Shown: positions 1 to 9,572, counted from the stretch's first letter. The stretch: DNA of 64,000 nucleotides from G963677325 sp963677325 (GCA_963677325.2 CAXXGM010000008.1:248001-312000); one strand, 5' to 3'. Notes: generated by a model not told the origin, from the letters alone. Translations and numbers: made by a program.

Positions 1-2050
1 GCTTCACCTCCTGCGAAGGATCGCTGACGAAGCGATTAGCCATTTCACTGATGTGAACCAATCCGTCCTGCTTCACGCCTACATCGACAAACACCCCGAA
101 GCGTGTAATATTTGAAATGATCCCGGGCAAGACCATTCCTACCCGCAGGTCATTCATTGAGAAAACGTCCTGTGAAAACTCAAATACCTTAATGCCGGTG
201 CGTGGATCTGGCGCTGGTTTGGCCAGTTCTGAAAGGATATCTTTTAAAGTCGGAAGGCCTACTTCTTCATTGAGATAGGTGGCGGGATCAATCTCTGCAA
301 TCAAATTCTGCCGGCCAACCAATTCAGCCACATCAACGCCTTTGTCCTTTGCTATCTTTTCCACCAAAGCATACCTTTCAGGGTGTACAGCTGAAGTATC
401 CAGCGGATTTGCAGCTCCCGGGATGCGGAGGAACCCTGCGCACTGCTCGAAAGCCTTGGGCCCAAGCCGTGGAACTTTCTTTAATTCATTGCGGGAGGCA
501 AAGGGCCCGTTTTCTTTCCTGTATTCAATAACATTCTGGGCAAGCACCGGCCCCAAACCCGACACGAAATTCAACAGGTGACTGCTGGCTGTGTTAAGAT
601 TTACCCCAACAAGGTTTACGCATGATTCTACCACTGTGTCAAGTTCTTTCTGCAATTGTTTCTGATCCACATCATGCTGGTACTGTCCCACACCAATGGA
701 TTTGGCCTCTATTTTAACAAGTTCTGCCAAAGGGTCCATCAGCCGGCGGCCGATGGAAACAGATCCCCGTACCGTGACATCGTATTGCGGGAATTCATCG
801 CGGGCCACTTTTGAGGCCGAATAGATGGAAGCTCCGTCCTCACTGACGACAAATACCTGTATGTCCCGGTCAAATTTCATTTTCTTAATAAAAGCCTCTG
901 TTTCCCTGCTTGCAGTGCCATCGCCTATTGCAATGGCTTCAATTTTATAAGTTTCGATCAGGGAGGATATTTTTCGCATGGATTGGCCGACCTCACTTTG
1001 AGGAGGATGAGGGTAGATCGTCTCATTGTGAAGCAGGTTCCCCTGTGCATCAAGACACACCACCTTACAACCTGTGCGATAGCCCGGATCAAGGGCTAAA
1101 ACTCTCTTCTGACCTAAAGGCGGAGCAAGCAGCAACTGCCGCAGGTTTTCAGCAAAGACCTTAATTGCTTCCCTGTCTGCCTGTTCTTTGGATGATCCAA
1201 GGAATTCTGTTTCTATGGCAGGGGCCAGTAATCTTTTGTAACTGTCTTTTATGGCCAGCGAAACCTGAAAAGAGCTTTCATTATGGCCTTTTACAAAGTA
1301 GTTTTCGAGGTTTGATATGGATTTCTCCTCATCAGGTGTGATCGTTAACTTCAGGAATCCCTCCTTTTCACCGCGTCGCATGGCCAGGATACGATGAGAA
1401 GGACAGCGCTTCAGAGGTTCGCTGTAATCGAAGTAATCCTTGTATTTTATTCCTTCTTCTTCCTTACCTTTTACCACTTTTGAAATGACAACAGCTTCAC
1501 GGCTGAAATTTTTTCTGACAATATTTCTCGCCGTCTGATTTTCGTTGATCGTTTCTGCTATAATATCCCTTGCCCCGGCCAATGCAGCGGAGGTATCGGG
1601 CACATCATCCGTAATGAACCCCAGCGCTTTATTCTCAGGATCAGCTTCATATTGTTTCATCAGGATCTTTGCCAGGGGCTCAAGTCCCCTTTCCCTTGCA
1701 ATCATAGCCTTGGTACGGCGTTTGGGCTTGTACGGCAGATAAATATCTTCCAGCAGATTCAGATCAAAACAATTTTCAATCTGGCTCTTCAGTTCGGGAG
1801 TTAACTGTTCCTGTTCATCAATGGTCTTCAGAATTGTTGTCTTACGCTTATCCAGTTCCTCAAATTTTTCCTTTTCCTTTTTAATGGAGGCGATTGCAAC
1901 TTCGTCCAGGCTCCCTGTGGCTTCCTTTCTGTATCGTGATAAAAAAGGGATTGTTGCCCCCTCTTCAAGCAGAGCTATTGTGTTGGATACCTGCTTGAGG
2001 GTAATGCCGAGTTTATCGGCAATAATCTGATGATAATTCTGAATTGTCAT
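1..2050 (-). CDS. tex: Tex-family RNA-binding transcription accessory protein (3' end beyond window)
   Basis: The reverse strand reads continuously from an ATG at 2050 to the window edge, about 683 residues of a family usually 710-780 long. In order one sees the helical Tex N-terminal region (about 1-190), a YqgF/RNase-H-like fold starting near residue 318 (ALDPGYRTGCK), helix-hairpin-helix units near 490-560 (FVSGLGPVLAQNVIEYR), and an S1 RNA-binding domain from about 633 (GMVLPGIISNITRFGVFVDVG) that runs off the window. Tex binds nucleic acid and influences transcription, but its exact role varies between bacteria. No frame break was seen. It is transcribed alone, away from the window's interior, with a -7 element only 6-13 bases upstream of the start. 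Confidence 0.93.
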   Translation of the reverse strand, partial: MTIQNYHQIIADKLGITLKQVSNTIALLEEGATIPFLSRYRKEATGSLDEVAIASIKKEKEKFEELDKRKTTILKTIDEQEQLTPELKSQIENCFDLNLLEDIYLPYKPKRRTKAMIARERGLEPLAKILMKQYEADPENKALGFITDDVPDTSAALAGARDIIAETINENQTARNIVRKNFSREAVVISKVVKGKEEEGIKYKDYFDYSEPLKRCPSHRILAMRRGEKEGFLKLTITPDEEKSISNLENYFVKGHNESSFQVSLAIKDSYKRLLAPAIETEFLGSSKEQADREAIKVFAENLRQLLLAPPLGQKRVLALDPGYRTGCKVVCLDAQGNLLHNETIYPHPPQSEVGQSMRKISSLIETYKIEAIAIGDGTASRETEAFIKKMKFDRDIQVFVVSEDGASIYSASKVARDEFPQYDVTVRGSVSIGRRLMDPLAELVKIEAKSIGVGQYQHDVDQKQLQKELDTVVESCVNLVGVNLNTASSHLLNFVSGLGPVLAQNVIEYRKENGPFASRNELKKVPRLGPKAFEQCAGFLRIPGAANPLDTSAVHPERYALVEKIAKDKGVDVAELVGRQNLIAEIDPATYLNEEVGLPTLKDILSELAKPAPDPRTGIKVFEFSQDVFSMNDLRVGMVLPGIISNITRFGVFVDVGVKQDGLVHISEMANRFVSDPSQEVK

Positions 2051-2055
2051 AAGTG

Positions 2056-2063
2056 CAAATATA
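2056..2063 (-). promoter_or_regulatory. Bacteroidota -7 element for tex
   Basis: CAAATATA on the plus strand is TATATTTG on the coding strand, matching TAnnTTTG. It lies so close to the ATG at 2050 that the transcript would be nearly leaderless. No -33 TTTG is seen at the usual 19-21 base spacing. Confidence 0.4.
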
Positions 2064-2299
2064 GGAAGAATGGGAGGTTTTTGAATATTGCAAATGAAAT
2101 TAGAACATGGATGTTTTTAGACTGTAGGCTTTAGGAAGCTCTTAGGTATTTGTAACTGCCGGATAAAATAAATTCACGGACAGATTAATCCCCTCGCTCC
2201 CATAATTTATAATAGGATTGGTTTGCGAATCTTCACGTTTGCATCCAAAGCAGATTTGAAACAGCAGCAGAAAGAATCCTGTCGCTTTACACATTACAA

Positions 2300-2513
2300 A
2301 ATATAAAATTTCCCATTTATTCCTTGTATTACTTCGAGGGATCATATTCCCAAATCTCCTGGTGATTATTTGCAGTTACATAAGCTTTACCATCTATAAC
2401 TACTGCAACTTCACCATCAGCTCCTTTTGAGGGAAGATCGGCGATTCTGCTCCATTTGTTAACCGTCGGATCAAATTGACGAATCCATGTTTTTTTATTT
2501 GAATGAAACTCTA
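2300..2513 (-). pseudogene. Kelch-repeat protein remnant
   Basis: Reverse-strand translation of about 2513-2330 gives a Kelch-like blade: WIRQFDPTVNKWSRIADLP, then DGEVAVVIDGKAYVTANN and IWEYDPS. The frame then stops and the next frame continues as NTRNKWE, which completes the usual YDPxxNKWE motif across a one-base shift near 2335. There is no start and no further blades, so this is a fragment. Immediately downstream in the second frame (2294 to 2142) a 50-codon stretch reads MCKATGFFLLLFQICFGCKRE, resembling a lipoprotein signal with a lipobox Cys. It could be the start of a second decayed gene, but this is weak. Confidence 0.5.
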
Positions 2514-2736
2514 ATGCATGTTATGAAGATGCTTACGGCAGGGACTGAAGAGAACAAGAGGCCGAATTCTGTTTCCCGGGGTGCAAATCCCTGTCAGTTG
2601 TTTGCTATTGAGTGCATGGGTATTGCCACACATCGAACAACCGTACCGCCGTTATATTCTTTACTTTGCCGTCAGGGTAATAGCTATAGCTGATGGTTTA
2701 CCGCATCATCATATCAACAAATCACAGCACATTTCG

Positions 2737-2744
2737 TATTTTTG
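2737..2744 (+). promoter_or_regulatory. -7 element for the MFS gene
   Basis: TATTTTTG matches the Bacteroidota -7 consensus and lies 28 bases before the ATG at 2773. This favours that start over the upstream in-frame ATG at 2581, which would precede the promoter. Confidence 0.4.
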
Positions 2745-2772
2745 TAACTTTAAGACCTCCGGAGTTTATTCC

Positions 2773-4113
2773 ATGATGAAAAGATTCTCGCTTAATGGTT
2801 CTCAAACGGAAAATAAAATCCCTGATAAGGAGCTTAGAGGCCTGAAGGTAGTCTTCAGATCGCTCCGTTACAAAAATTTCAGGCTCTTCTTTGGCGGCCA
2901 AAGCATATCCCTTATTGGCACCTGGATTCAGCAGACTGCAATGCCCTGGTTGGTCTACGATGTGACTCATTCCATTTTTCTGCTTGGAGTTATTGCCTTT
3001 ACAGGACAAATTCCTACCCTTATTTTATCCTCTTTTGCCGGAGTCATCACTGACAGGAAAAACCGCTACCATATATTAATAGTCACACAGGTGCTTGCCA
3101 TGATTCAGGCGCTTATTCTCGCGTTAATACTTTATTACGGGCATATCCAGGTCTGGCATATCGTTCTGCTGGCTGTTTTTCTTGGGTGTATTAATTCCTT
3201 TGATGTCCCTGCAAGGCAATCTTTTATGGTTGAAATGGTGGAAGATAAAAGAGATCTTGGGAATGCCATTGCCCTGAACTCTACCATGGTCAACGGAGCC
3301 CGTTTGATAGGACCCTCCATTGCAGGAGTATTGATTGCAACCGTGGGTGAAGGTCTATGTTTTTTAATCAATGGACTGAGTTACATTGTTGTGATAGCTT
3401 CTTTACTCAGCATGAAAATCATTCCAAGGAAAATAGAAAAAACAGACGGAGCAAGTTTTGGAAAGGAGTTAAAGGAGGGATTTTCATATGCTTTTGGTTT
3501 TACTCCAATAAAATTTATTATTTTGCTTCTTGCTTTAATCAGTTTGGCTGGGCTGCCCTATGCTGTACTGATGCCGGTTTATGCCAGGGAAATTCTGCAT
3601 GGCGATTCACATACTTTTGGTTTTCTTATGGGGGCTACAGGATTTGGTGCCATGTCGGGTGCAATTTACCTGGCTTCGAGGAGGAGTGTTCCCGGTCTTG
3701 AACATCTGATTCCAATTGCAGCGGCTCTTTTTGGAGTCAGTCTGATTGCCATTTCCGTTTCACGCATCTTCATCATATCAATGCTTCTGATGGTGATTAC
3801 AGGAATCGGAATGATGATGGGATTGGCTTCGAGCAATACCATCCTGCAAACAATCGTCGATGACAACAAACGGGGAAGGGTAATGAGCATTTATACAATG
3901 GCTTTCATGGGCACCGCTCCTTTCGGGAGCCTTATAGCCGGTGGCCTTGCCTCAATGACAAGCGTCCCGGTTACTCTTGCTTTAGGGGGGACATCCTGCA
4001 TTATTGGAGCCTTGATCTTTACATTCAATCTTCCCCGTCTGAATCCGAAAATAAATGCAGCCTATGAAAAAATTGGAATTATCAAACATAAAGAGAGGAT
4101 AGATCAGGTTTAG
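2773..4113 (+). CDS. MFS transporter, EntS/MFS_3-like exporter
   Basis: A 446-residue major facilitator protein from the ATG at 2773. The open frame extends to 2581, but those 64 residues (QIPVSCLLLSAWVLPH...) look non-coding and precede the -7 element. About ten to twelve hydrophobic segments follow a cytoplasmic N-terminus. FRLFFGGQSISLIGTWIQQTAMPWLVYDV marks TM1 and the loop, TDRKNRYHILI is the loop 2-3 signature of drug:H+ antiporters, and FDVPARQSFMVEMV is characteristic of the MFS_3/EntS branch (siderophore and drug exporters). Substrate cannot be told from sequence. The gene stands alone, 152 bases before the sphingolipid pair. Confidence 0.85.
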   Translation: MMKRFSLNGSQTENKIPDKELRGLKVVFRSLRYKNFRLFFGGQSISLIGTWIQQTAMPWLVYDVTHSIFLLGVIAFTGQIPTLILSSFAGVITDRKNRYHILIVTQVLAMIQALILALILYYGHIQVWHIVLLAVFLGCINSFDVPARQSFMVEMVEDKRDLGNAIALNSTMVNGARLIGPSIAGVLIATVGEGLCFLINGLSYIVVIASLLSMKIIPRKIEKTDGASFGKELKEGFSYAFGFTPIKFIILLLALISLAGLPYAVLMPVYAREILHGDSHTFGFLMGATGFGAMSGAIYLASRRSVPGLEHLIPIAAALFGVSLIAISVSRIFIISMLLMVITGIGMMMGLASSNTILQTIVDDNKRGRVMSIYTMAFMGTAPFGSLIAGGLASMTSVPVTLALGGTSCIIGALIFTFNLPRLNPKINAAYEKIGIIKHKERIDQV

Positions 4114-4226
4114 AAGAGAGCAATAATGTTGTTAAAAATTAAACAGTTACATAATTTTCTGTGGAAGGATTCCGTTAAAGATTAAATTATTGAATAAATT
4201 GGGGAGATATTAAAATCATTTTTTCA

Positions 4227-4234
4227 TATATTTG
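4227..4234 (+). promoter_or_regulatory. -7 element for serine palmitoyltransferase
   Basis: TATATTTG matches TAnnTTTG, 31 bases before the ATG at 4266. A TTG lies at 4199-4201 but the 25-base spacing is longer than usual, so only the -7 box is supported. Confidence 0.4.
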
Positions 4235-4265
4235 AAGATATTTTAGAATCATTTAACTAAGCCTT

Positions 4266-5474
4266 ATGGGACTACTGGAAGATAAACTTTTAAAATATGA
4301 TATTCCGCAGAAGTTAATCAAAGCCGGGCTTTATCCTTATTTCCGCGAAATAGAATCAGATCAGGACACTGAGGTGATGATCCATGGAAAAAAAGTCTTA
4401 ATGTTTGGGTCCAACAGCTATCTTGGACTTACCAATCATCCTAAAATCAAGGAAGCTGCCAAAAAAGCAATAGATAAATACGGAACCGGTTGTGCAGGTT
4501 CACGTTTCCTCAACGGAACTTTGGATATTCATGTCGAGCTTGAGAGAAGGCTGGCAAAACTGGTAAAAAAGGAATCTGTGGTCTGCTTCAGTACCGGATT
4601 CCAGGTTAATTTTGGGGTCGTTTCCATCTTAGCCGGACGAAGTGACTACCTGATTCTTGACGAACTTGATCATGCCTCCATCATAGAGGGAAGCCGTCTG
4701 TCGTTTTCAAAAGTGATGAAATTCGCTCATAATGACATGAAATCGCTGGAGAGCAAATTGAAATTGTGCAATCCGGAATCTGTAAAACTTATTGTCGCTG
4801 ATGGAATTTTTTCAATGGAGGGAGATATCATCAACTTGCCCGAAGTGGTGAGACTGTCGAATAAATACAATGCCTCCATCATGATTGATGACGCCCATTC
4901 GCTGGGTGTGCTGAGTCCTGATGGTGCCGGTACTGCAGCCTATTTCGGTCTTTCGGACAAAGTAAATCTGATCATGGGGACTTTCTCCAAATCTTTTGCT
5001 TCTTTAGGAGGATTTATTGCTGGCGATGAATCAGTGATCAATTACATAAAACATAACTCACGCTCCCTGTTATTTAGTGCGAGCATGACTCCTGCCTCTG
5101 TTGCTACGGTATTATGTGCTCTCGACATAATGGAAAGTGAACCTGAAAGAATTGAATATCTGTGGAAAATTACAAGGTATGCAAATGACAGGTTCAAGTC
5201 TTTAGGATTTGATACCGGCAAATCGGAATCTCCTATCATTCCTCTTTTTATTCGTGATGATATAAAAGCCTTGCAGATGGCTCAGAATCTTCTGAAAGAT
5301 GGGGTGTTTGTCAATCCTGTTGTTTCTCCCGGCGTTCCGAAAGAAGACAGTCTGATCAGGTTTTCACTGATGGCAACCCATACGGTCAAACAGATCGATG
5401 TCGCGATCGATAAAATCGACAAATGTGCTGGTGAATTGGGGATTATCAAACTTGAAAAGGCTCTTCATTATTAG
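4266..5474 (+). CDS. spt: Serine palmitoyltransferase-like PLP enzyme (alpha-oxoamine synthase)
   Basis: A 402-residue fold-type I PLP enzyme of the alpha-oxoamine synthase family, which condenses an amino acid with an acyl-CoA. Key residues are visible: GSNSYLGL (48-55), DELDHAS with the PLP-stacking His136, DDAHSLG (208-214, the Asp that holds the pyridine nitrogen) and GTFSKSF with the Schiff-base Lys242. The family also holds KBL and BioF. The YGTGCAGSRFLNGT block and overall match to Bacteroides SPT make serine palmitoyltransferase most likely, giving 3-ketosphinganine, the first step of sphingolipid synthesis. The next gene, an SDR 74 bases downstream, could supply the reductase step. 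No biotin genes are nearby, which argues against BioF. Confidence 0.82.
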   Translation: MGLLEDKLLKYDIPQKLIKAGLYPYFREIESDQDTEVMIHGKKVLMFGSNSYLGLTNHPKIKEAAKKAIDKYGTGCAGSRFLNGTLDIHVELERRLAKLVKKESVVCFSTGFQVNFGVVSILAGRSDYLILDELDHASIIEGSRLSFSKVMKFAHNDMKSLESKLKLCNPESVKLIVADGIFSMEGDIINLPEVVRLSNKYNASIMIDDAHSLGVLSPDGAGTAAYFGLSDKVNLIMGTFSKSFASLGGFIAGDESVINYIKHNSRSLLFSASMTPASVATVLCALDIMESEPERIEYLWKITRYANDRFKSLGFDTGKSESPIIPLFIRDDIKALQMAQNLLKDGVFVNPVVSPGVPKEDSLIRFSLMATHTVKQIDVAIDKIDKCAGELGIIKLEKALHY

Positions 5475-5548
5475 CATTTAATAATATTAAGTATTTTTGG
5501 TTTTAAACAGTACCGGGAAATTTAAATTTTTCCTCGGATAAGTGTATT

Positions 5549-6355
5549 ATGCAAAAAGTTGTCTTGATAACAGGAATTTCTTCCGGATTTGGTAAAGCTA
5601 TATCAGAGCGTCTGTCCCGTGAAAATTATTCAATCTATGGTATCTGCAGAAAACCTGTTGAAAGAGAAAATGGGATCAATGTCATAAAAGCAGATGTAAC
5701 CGATCAATCATCTTTAAGCTCTGCTGTTCAGGAGATTCTTAAAAGAGAAAAACGTATTGATATCTTGATAAACAATGCCGGAATGGGCATTGCAGGACCG
5801 ATTGAATTCTCTTCACAGGAAGATATCCGGCTTCAAATAGGGACTAATTTTATTGGAACGGTCAATATGATCCAGGCTGTTCTACCTGTTATGCGGGCAC
5901 AGAAACAAGGTGTTATCCTGAATATCAGTTCTATCGGGGGCATAATGGGATTGCCATATCAGGGATTTTATTCTGCAAGTAAGTTTGCTGTTGAGGGGTT
6001 GAGTGAAAGCCTGCGGATGGAACTAAAGCCTTATCATATTAAAGTTGTTGTTGTCAGGCCGGGTGATTTTTTTACTCATTTTACCTCTAACCGGAAGATC
6101 GTTGACGGAATAACAGATAAGAATCCTTATGAATCGCAATTCAGGAAAACACTTGCCATCATTGAAACTGATGAAAAAGGAGGACTGAATCCCGATTATT
6201 TGGCAAATAAGATTAAAAAAATTCTTGGGAAAAGAAATCCGAGACATCAATATACCATTGCATCGCCAGACCAAAAGTTGGCAGTTGTGCTTAAAAGGTT
6301 ATTGCCAGGAGCATTGTTTTCTCAAATTCTTCAGTCTCATTACGGGATTAAATAA
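5549..6355 (+). CDS. SDR oxidoreductase, candidate 3-ketosphinganine reductase
   Basis: A 268-residue classical short-chain dehydrogenase. It has the nucleotide-binding TGISSGFG (8-15), NNAG (75-78), Ser127/128 and the catalytic YSASK (Tyr141, Lys145). The basic residues after the TGxxxGxG region suggest NADPH preference. It follows the serine palmitoyltransferase gene on the same strand, so reduction of 3-ketosphinganine to sphinganine is a reasonable inference. Known Bacteroides KDSR is an SDR too, but not always adjacent to SPT. SDR specificity cannot be read from sequence, so the function is contextual. It converges with the antiporter gene, separated by 120 bases in which I see no clear hairpin. 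Confidence 0.75.
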   Translation: MQKVVLITGISSGFGKAISERLSRENYSIYGICRKPVERENGINVIKADVTDQSSLSSAVQEILKREKRIDILINNAGMGIAGPIEFSSQEDIRLQIGTNFIGTVNMIQAVLPVMRAQKQGVILNISSIGGIMGLPYQGFYSASKFAVEGLSESLRMELKPYHIKVVVVRPGDFFTHFTSNRKIVDGITDKNPYESQFRKTLAIIETDEKGGLNPDYLANKIKKILGKRNPRHQYTIASPDQKLAVVLKRLLPGALFSQILQSHYGIK

Positions 6356-6475
6356 TTCCCAAATTCATCCCTGAACTGACAATCTAAATTCCAATTTTAA
6401 TCTATTCGGTTATATTATAGACCGGGACTATTTGTGATTCAGATATTCCTGTTTTGATCCTTGTGTCTCCGTATA

Positions 6476-8458
6476 TTACTGCTGAAGAAAGAGATCCTTG
6501 GCGTTGGTGATTTGCTCCGATTTGCCCATTATATAAGCAATATCACCTGTCAGAAACATGGTTTTGGAATTAGGATGTTCGATTAATTTATCTTCTCTTT
6601 TAATGGCTATTAATGTCACTCCAAATTTATTCCTTAATTTGGAATCAAGCAGCGATTTACCTTCCAGTAATGAACCCTGGTGTATTTTTAAGGCCACAAT
6701 TTCAATATTTGGAATTTCCTTTAAAATGTTATATTTCCCATTATCTTTTTTGTCATAGAAGATACCATAACGATCATCCCGGACGCGTGCTATTATTCTT
6801 TCAATTTCTTCGTAAGGAAGCAGTAATTTAGTGAGGATTCGTTCAAACAGGCTGATGGCAGTCTCAAATTCCTCTGGTATGACTTCGTTTGCTCCGATGC
6901 GATACAATTCCTCGATATCTTCCACGTGCTTCGTCCTTACCAGAATAAAAGCATGCTTGTTCAGTTGTCGGACTTTGTCTACAATAGCCATTGATACGAT
7001 TAAATCACCCACAGAAATAAGGATGACTTTAGCCAATTCCACATGTGCTTTATGTAAGATGGGCGTATTGATCGCGTCCCCGTACAGAATCGTTTCACCC
7101 TTTTCTTGTCTTTTGCGTACAATGGCAGGATCGAAAACTATCGAGATGTATGGAATTTTCAAATATTTAGTCATCACCGCGATGTTCAATGCCCTTGAAT
7201 CTTTCCCAATCAATACGACATGATTATGCAATTCCGGAATCTCAATTTGTTTTAAAGGGAACAGACCTTCTCTCATCAGTTTAGGTATTGGCAATTTTAG
7301 CAATTTCCTTGCAAGGGGATTTCCGGCCTGGATCAGAAAGGGAGAAACAGACATCGAAATGATGGCTACAGCAAGAAACAATTGATAATAATGTCTGGAA
7401 AGTATCTGGTAGTCTAATCCGGATTTGGCTAAAATAAAGGAAAATTCGCCCACCTGACTCAGTGCAATACCAACCATGACTGTTCCCTGAAAAGTATGAC
7501 CAAGGAGAAAAGCAGTAAAACCTCCGACTATTGATTTAATAAGAATTAAAACAATAACAGTAAAGATGACAACGGTTAAATTCTGGTATACAAAGTTCAG
7601 ATCAAGCAGCATCCCCACTGAAACAAAGAAAAAACTGGTGAAAGTGTCCCTGAATGGAATAAGGTTTCCGAATGCATTGTGACTGTATTCCGATTCGGAG
7701 ATCATTAATCCGGCCAGAAATGCCCCGAAAGCAAGTGTTATGCCGAAAGTTGATGTGAGAAGGGCCACCGAGAGGCAGATCAGAAGAATGCTCATCAGGA
7801 ATAATTCCTGATTCCTTGTCATGGCAATCCAATGGAGCATTTTTGGAACAAGCCATCTGTTGCCTACATAAACAACCGTGATGATCAATATAGTCTGGAT
7901 TCCTAAAATTACCAGATCATAATTTAAACTGCTTGATTTTCCTCCAAAAAGCGGCAGAAAGAGAAGAAGCGGAATTAATAATAAATCCTGGAAAATTAAT
8001 ATTCCAACGACCGTTCGTCCATAATTGGAGGTTATCTCTGACCTTTGTTGTAAAACTTTTAAGACAACGGCAGTACTGCTTAAGGCTGTGAGAAACCCGA
8101 TGAAAAAAGCTGCCTTCCAATCCATATCGTAGCCTTTAGCAATCAGCATGCTGATAAAAACAGTCATGCTGATTTGAAGTAAACCTCCTATAAAGACGAT
8201 GCGCCTTATTCTTAGTAAATGCTTAAGACTGAATTCCATTCCGATGGTAAACATCAGGATCACTACTCCGAGTTCGGCCATTAAGTCAATCTCGTGAGGA
8301 GAGCGGATGAGGTTTAAAAGAAAAGGCCCGGCAACGATTCCTGTTATCAGATAACCAACAAGCGTGGGAATTTTAATCTTGGTAAACAGAAAATTTACAA
8401 GAGTGGACAGGGAAAATATAATCAGAACATCTTTTAAAACAACGAAATTCATGAGCAC
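6476..8458 (-). CDS. CPA2 cation:proton antiporter with RCK domain (KefB/RosB-like)
   Basis: A 660-residue protein. The first 390 residues hold about 12 membrane segments of the Na+/H+ exchanger fold (VGYLITGIVAGP, LGVVILMFTIGMEFSL, FLTALSSTAVVLKVL). A TrkA-N-type nucleotide-binding domain follows from about 415 (HNHVVLIGKDSRALNIAV...LYGDAINTPIL) and a TrkA-C ligand domain from about 575 (IVALKIHQGSLLEGKSL). This is the layout of KefB/KefC and RosB potassium-efflux or proton antiporters of the inner membrane. The glycine-rich loop of the nucleotide domain, normally GxGxxG, reads GKDSRA, so NAD(H) binding may be altered. It is monocistronic and converges with the SDR gene. Confidence 0.88.
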   Translation of the reverse strand: MLMNFVVLKDVLIIFSLSTLVNFLFTKIKIPTLVGYLITGIVAGPFLLNLIRSPHEIDLMAELGVVILMFTIGMEFSLKHLLRIRRIVFIGGLLQISMTVFISMLIAKGYDMDWKAAFFIGFLTALSSTAVVLKVLQQRSEITSNYGRTVVGILIFQDLLLIPLLLFLPLFGGKSSSLNYDLVILGIQTILIITVVYVGNRWLVPKMLHWIAMTRNQELFLMSILLICLSVALLTSTFGITLAFGAFLAGLMISESEYSHNAFGNLIPFRDTFTSFFFVSVGMLLDLNFVYQNLTVVIFTVIVLILIKSIVGGFTAFLLGHTFQGTVMVGIALSQVGEFSFILAKSGLDYQILSRHYYQLFLAVAIISMSVSPFLIQAGNPLARKLLKLPIPKLMREGLFPLKQIEIPELHNHVVLIGKDSRALNIAVMTKYLKIPYISIVFDPAIVRKRQEKGETILYGDAINTPILHKAHVELAKVILISVGDLIVSMAIVDKVRQLNKHAFILVRTKHVEDIEELYRIGANEVIPEEFETAISLFERILTKLLLPYEEIERIIARVRDDRYGIFYDKKDNGKYNILKEIPNIEIVALKIHQGSLLEGKSLLDSKLRNKFGVTLIAIKREDKLIEHPNSKTMFLTGDIAYIMGKSEQITNAKDLFLQQ

Positions 8459-8702
8459 AGGAAAAGGTTATTATCTAAAAACGGGCTATTGAGTTATCAG
8501 CCTGACCGCAATTTAAAAATTATGTGCCATAAATTTTCTTAAAATGAATTTTATTTTCGGATTTATTTCAGAAATACAAACCATTCTTTTGAATATAAGT
8601 TGAAATTTTCAGGCTTTTTTTCGTCTGAAGATTAATGTTACCAATTTCATTTAATTGCATTACTTTTGGTGCCATTATAGTAATCCCAACTTTATATTAT
8701 TT

Positions 8703-9572
8703 ATGGAAAAAATTTTAATAACCGGGGCTACAGGCAATGTGGGTTTATCAACTCTTAAATTGCTGGATAGCAGAAATTATCCTGGTATTGAGGTTGTTGC
8801 TGCAGTCCGTGATATAGACCGGGCAATGAAAATAAATAAAACCAGTTCATGTTCATATTGCCAGTTTGAATTTGATGAACCGAAAACTTATGCAAAGGCC
8901 TTGAAAGGAGTCTCTAAATTAGTATTGATAAGGCCTAATCAGGTTTCAGATGTATCCAGATATATTTTCCCTTTCCTTACGAAAGCTGAAAAAATGGGAG
9001 TCAAGCACATTATATTCGTTTCTATCATAGGAGCTGAACGAAACAGGATTTATGCCAATCACCGGACGGAGAATCATATAAAAAAAATGAGCATACCTTC
9101 CACTATATTAAGGGCATCGCTTTACATGCAGAATTTTATCACGTTGCATCAGCATGATATTCAAGTGCATGACAGAGTAAATATTCCGGCAGGTACAGGA
9201 GTAATGAATTACATTGATGCACGTGATGTGGCCGAGGTACTGGTTGAAGTTTTGATGAATCCCGGACATGAGAATAAGGCTTATGAATTGACGGGACCAG
9301 AGCCAAAGGATTTCTATCAGATTGCAAAACTTTTTTCCAATGAATTAGGAAGAGAGATCAAGTATACACGTCCATCGGTTATTAAATTTGTAAGGCAAAA
9401 ATTGGTAGATAAGAAAAACATGCTCAAGGTGATCACCTTATCTTTACTTTATAATGCGGCCCGTGGAGGTAAGATGAATTACAAAACAGATGTGGTTTAT
9501 GAACTGACAGGACATGAGCCCAGAAGTCTGGAAAACTTCATTCACGAGTACAGGAATTATTGGGAAAGGTAA
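8703..9572 (+). CDS. NmrA-like / atypical SDR NAD(P)-binding protein
   Basis: A 289-residue protein starting at the ATG at 8703 (MEKILITGATGNVG), which places the Rossmann motif TGATGNVG at the very N-terminus as is usual. The longer in-frame start at 8655 lies before a -7-like TACTTTTG (8661-8668) and is less likely. The family (NmrA, SDR_a5, QOR2) lacks the YxxxK catalytic pair. Members are redox sensors, quinone reductases or epimerase-like enzymes. The conserved block YIDARDVAEVLVEVL (about 170-185) is typical. Function is unknown here. The next gene starts 46 bases downstream on the same strand. Confidence 0.78.
   Translation: MEKILITGATGNVGLSTLKLLDSRNYPGIEVVAAVRDIDRAMKINKTSSCSYCQFEFDEPKTYAKALKGVSKLVLIRPNQVSDVSRYIFPFLTKAEKMGVKHIIFVSIIGAERNRIYANHRTENHIKKMSIPSTILRASLYMQNFITLHQHDIQVHDRVNIPAGTGVMNYIDARDVAEVLVEVLMNPGHENKAYELTGPEPKDFYQIAKLFSNELGREIKYTRPSVIKFVRQKLVDKKNMLKVITLSLLYNAARGGKMNYKTDVVYELTGHEPRSLENFIHEYRNYWER

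Noticed and set aside
2487..2693. 68-codon plus-strand open frame upstream of the MFS gene
   Set aside because: It covers the Kelch remnant in antisense and continues into DNA with no coding character; no start signal or family match.
2581..2772. N-terminal extension of the MFS transporter (64 residues)
   Set aside because: The extra residues do not look like MFS sequence and precede the -7 element at 2737; ATG 2773 gives the usual N-terminus.
6831..7223. 130-codon open frame on the plus strand
   Set aside because: Antisense to the RCK region of the KefB-like antiporter and without family features.
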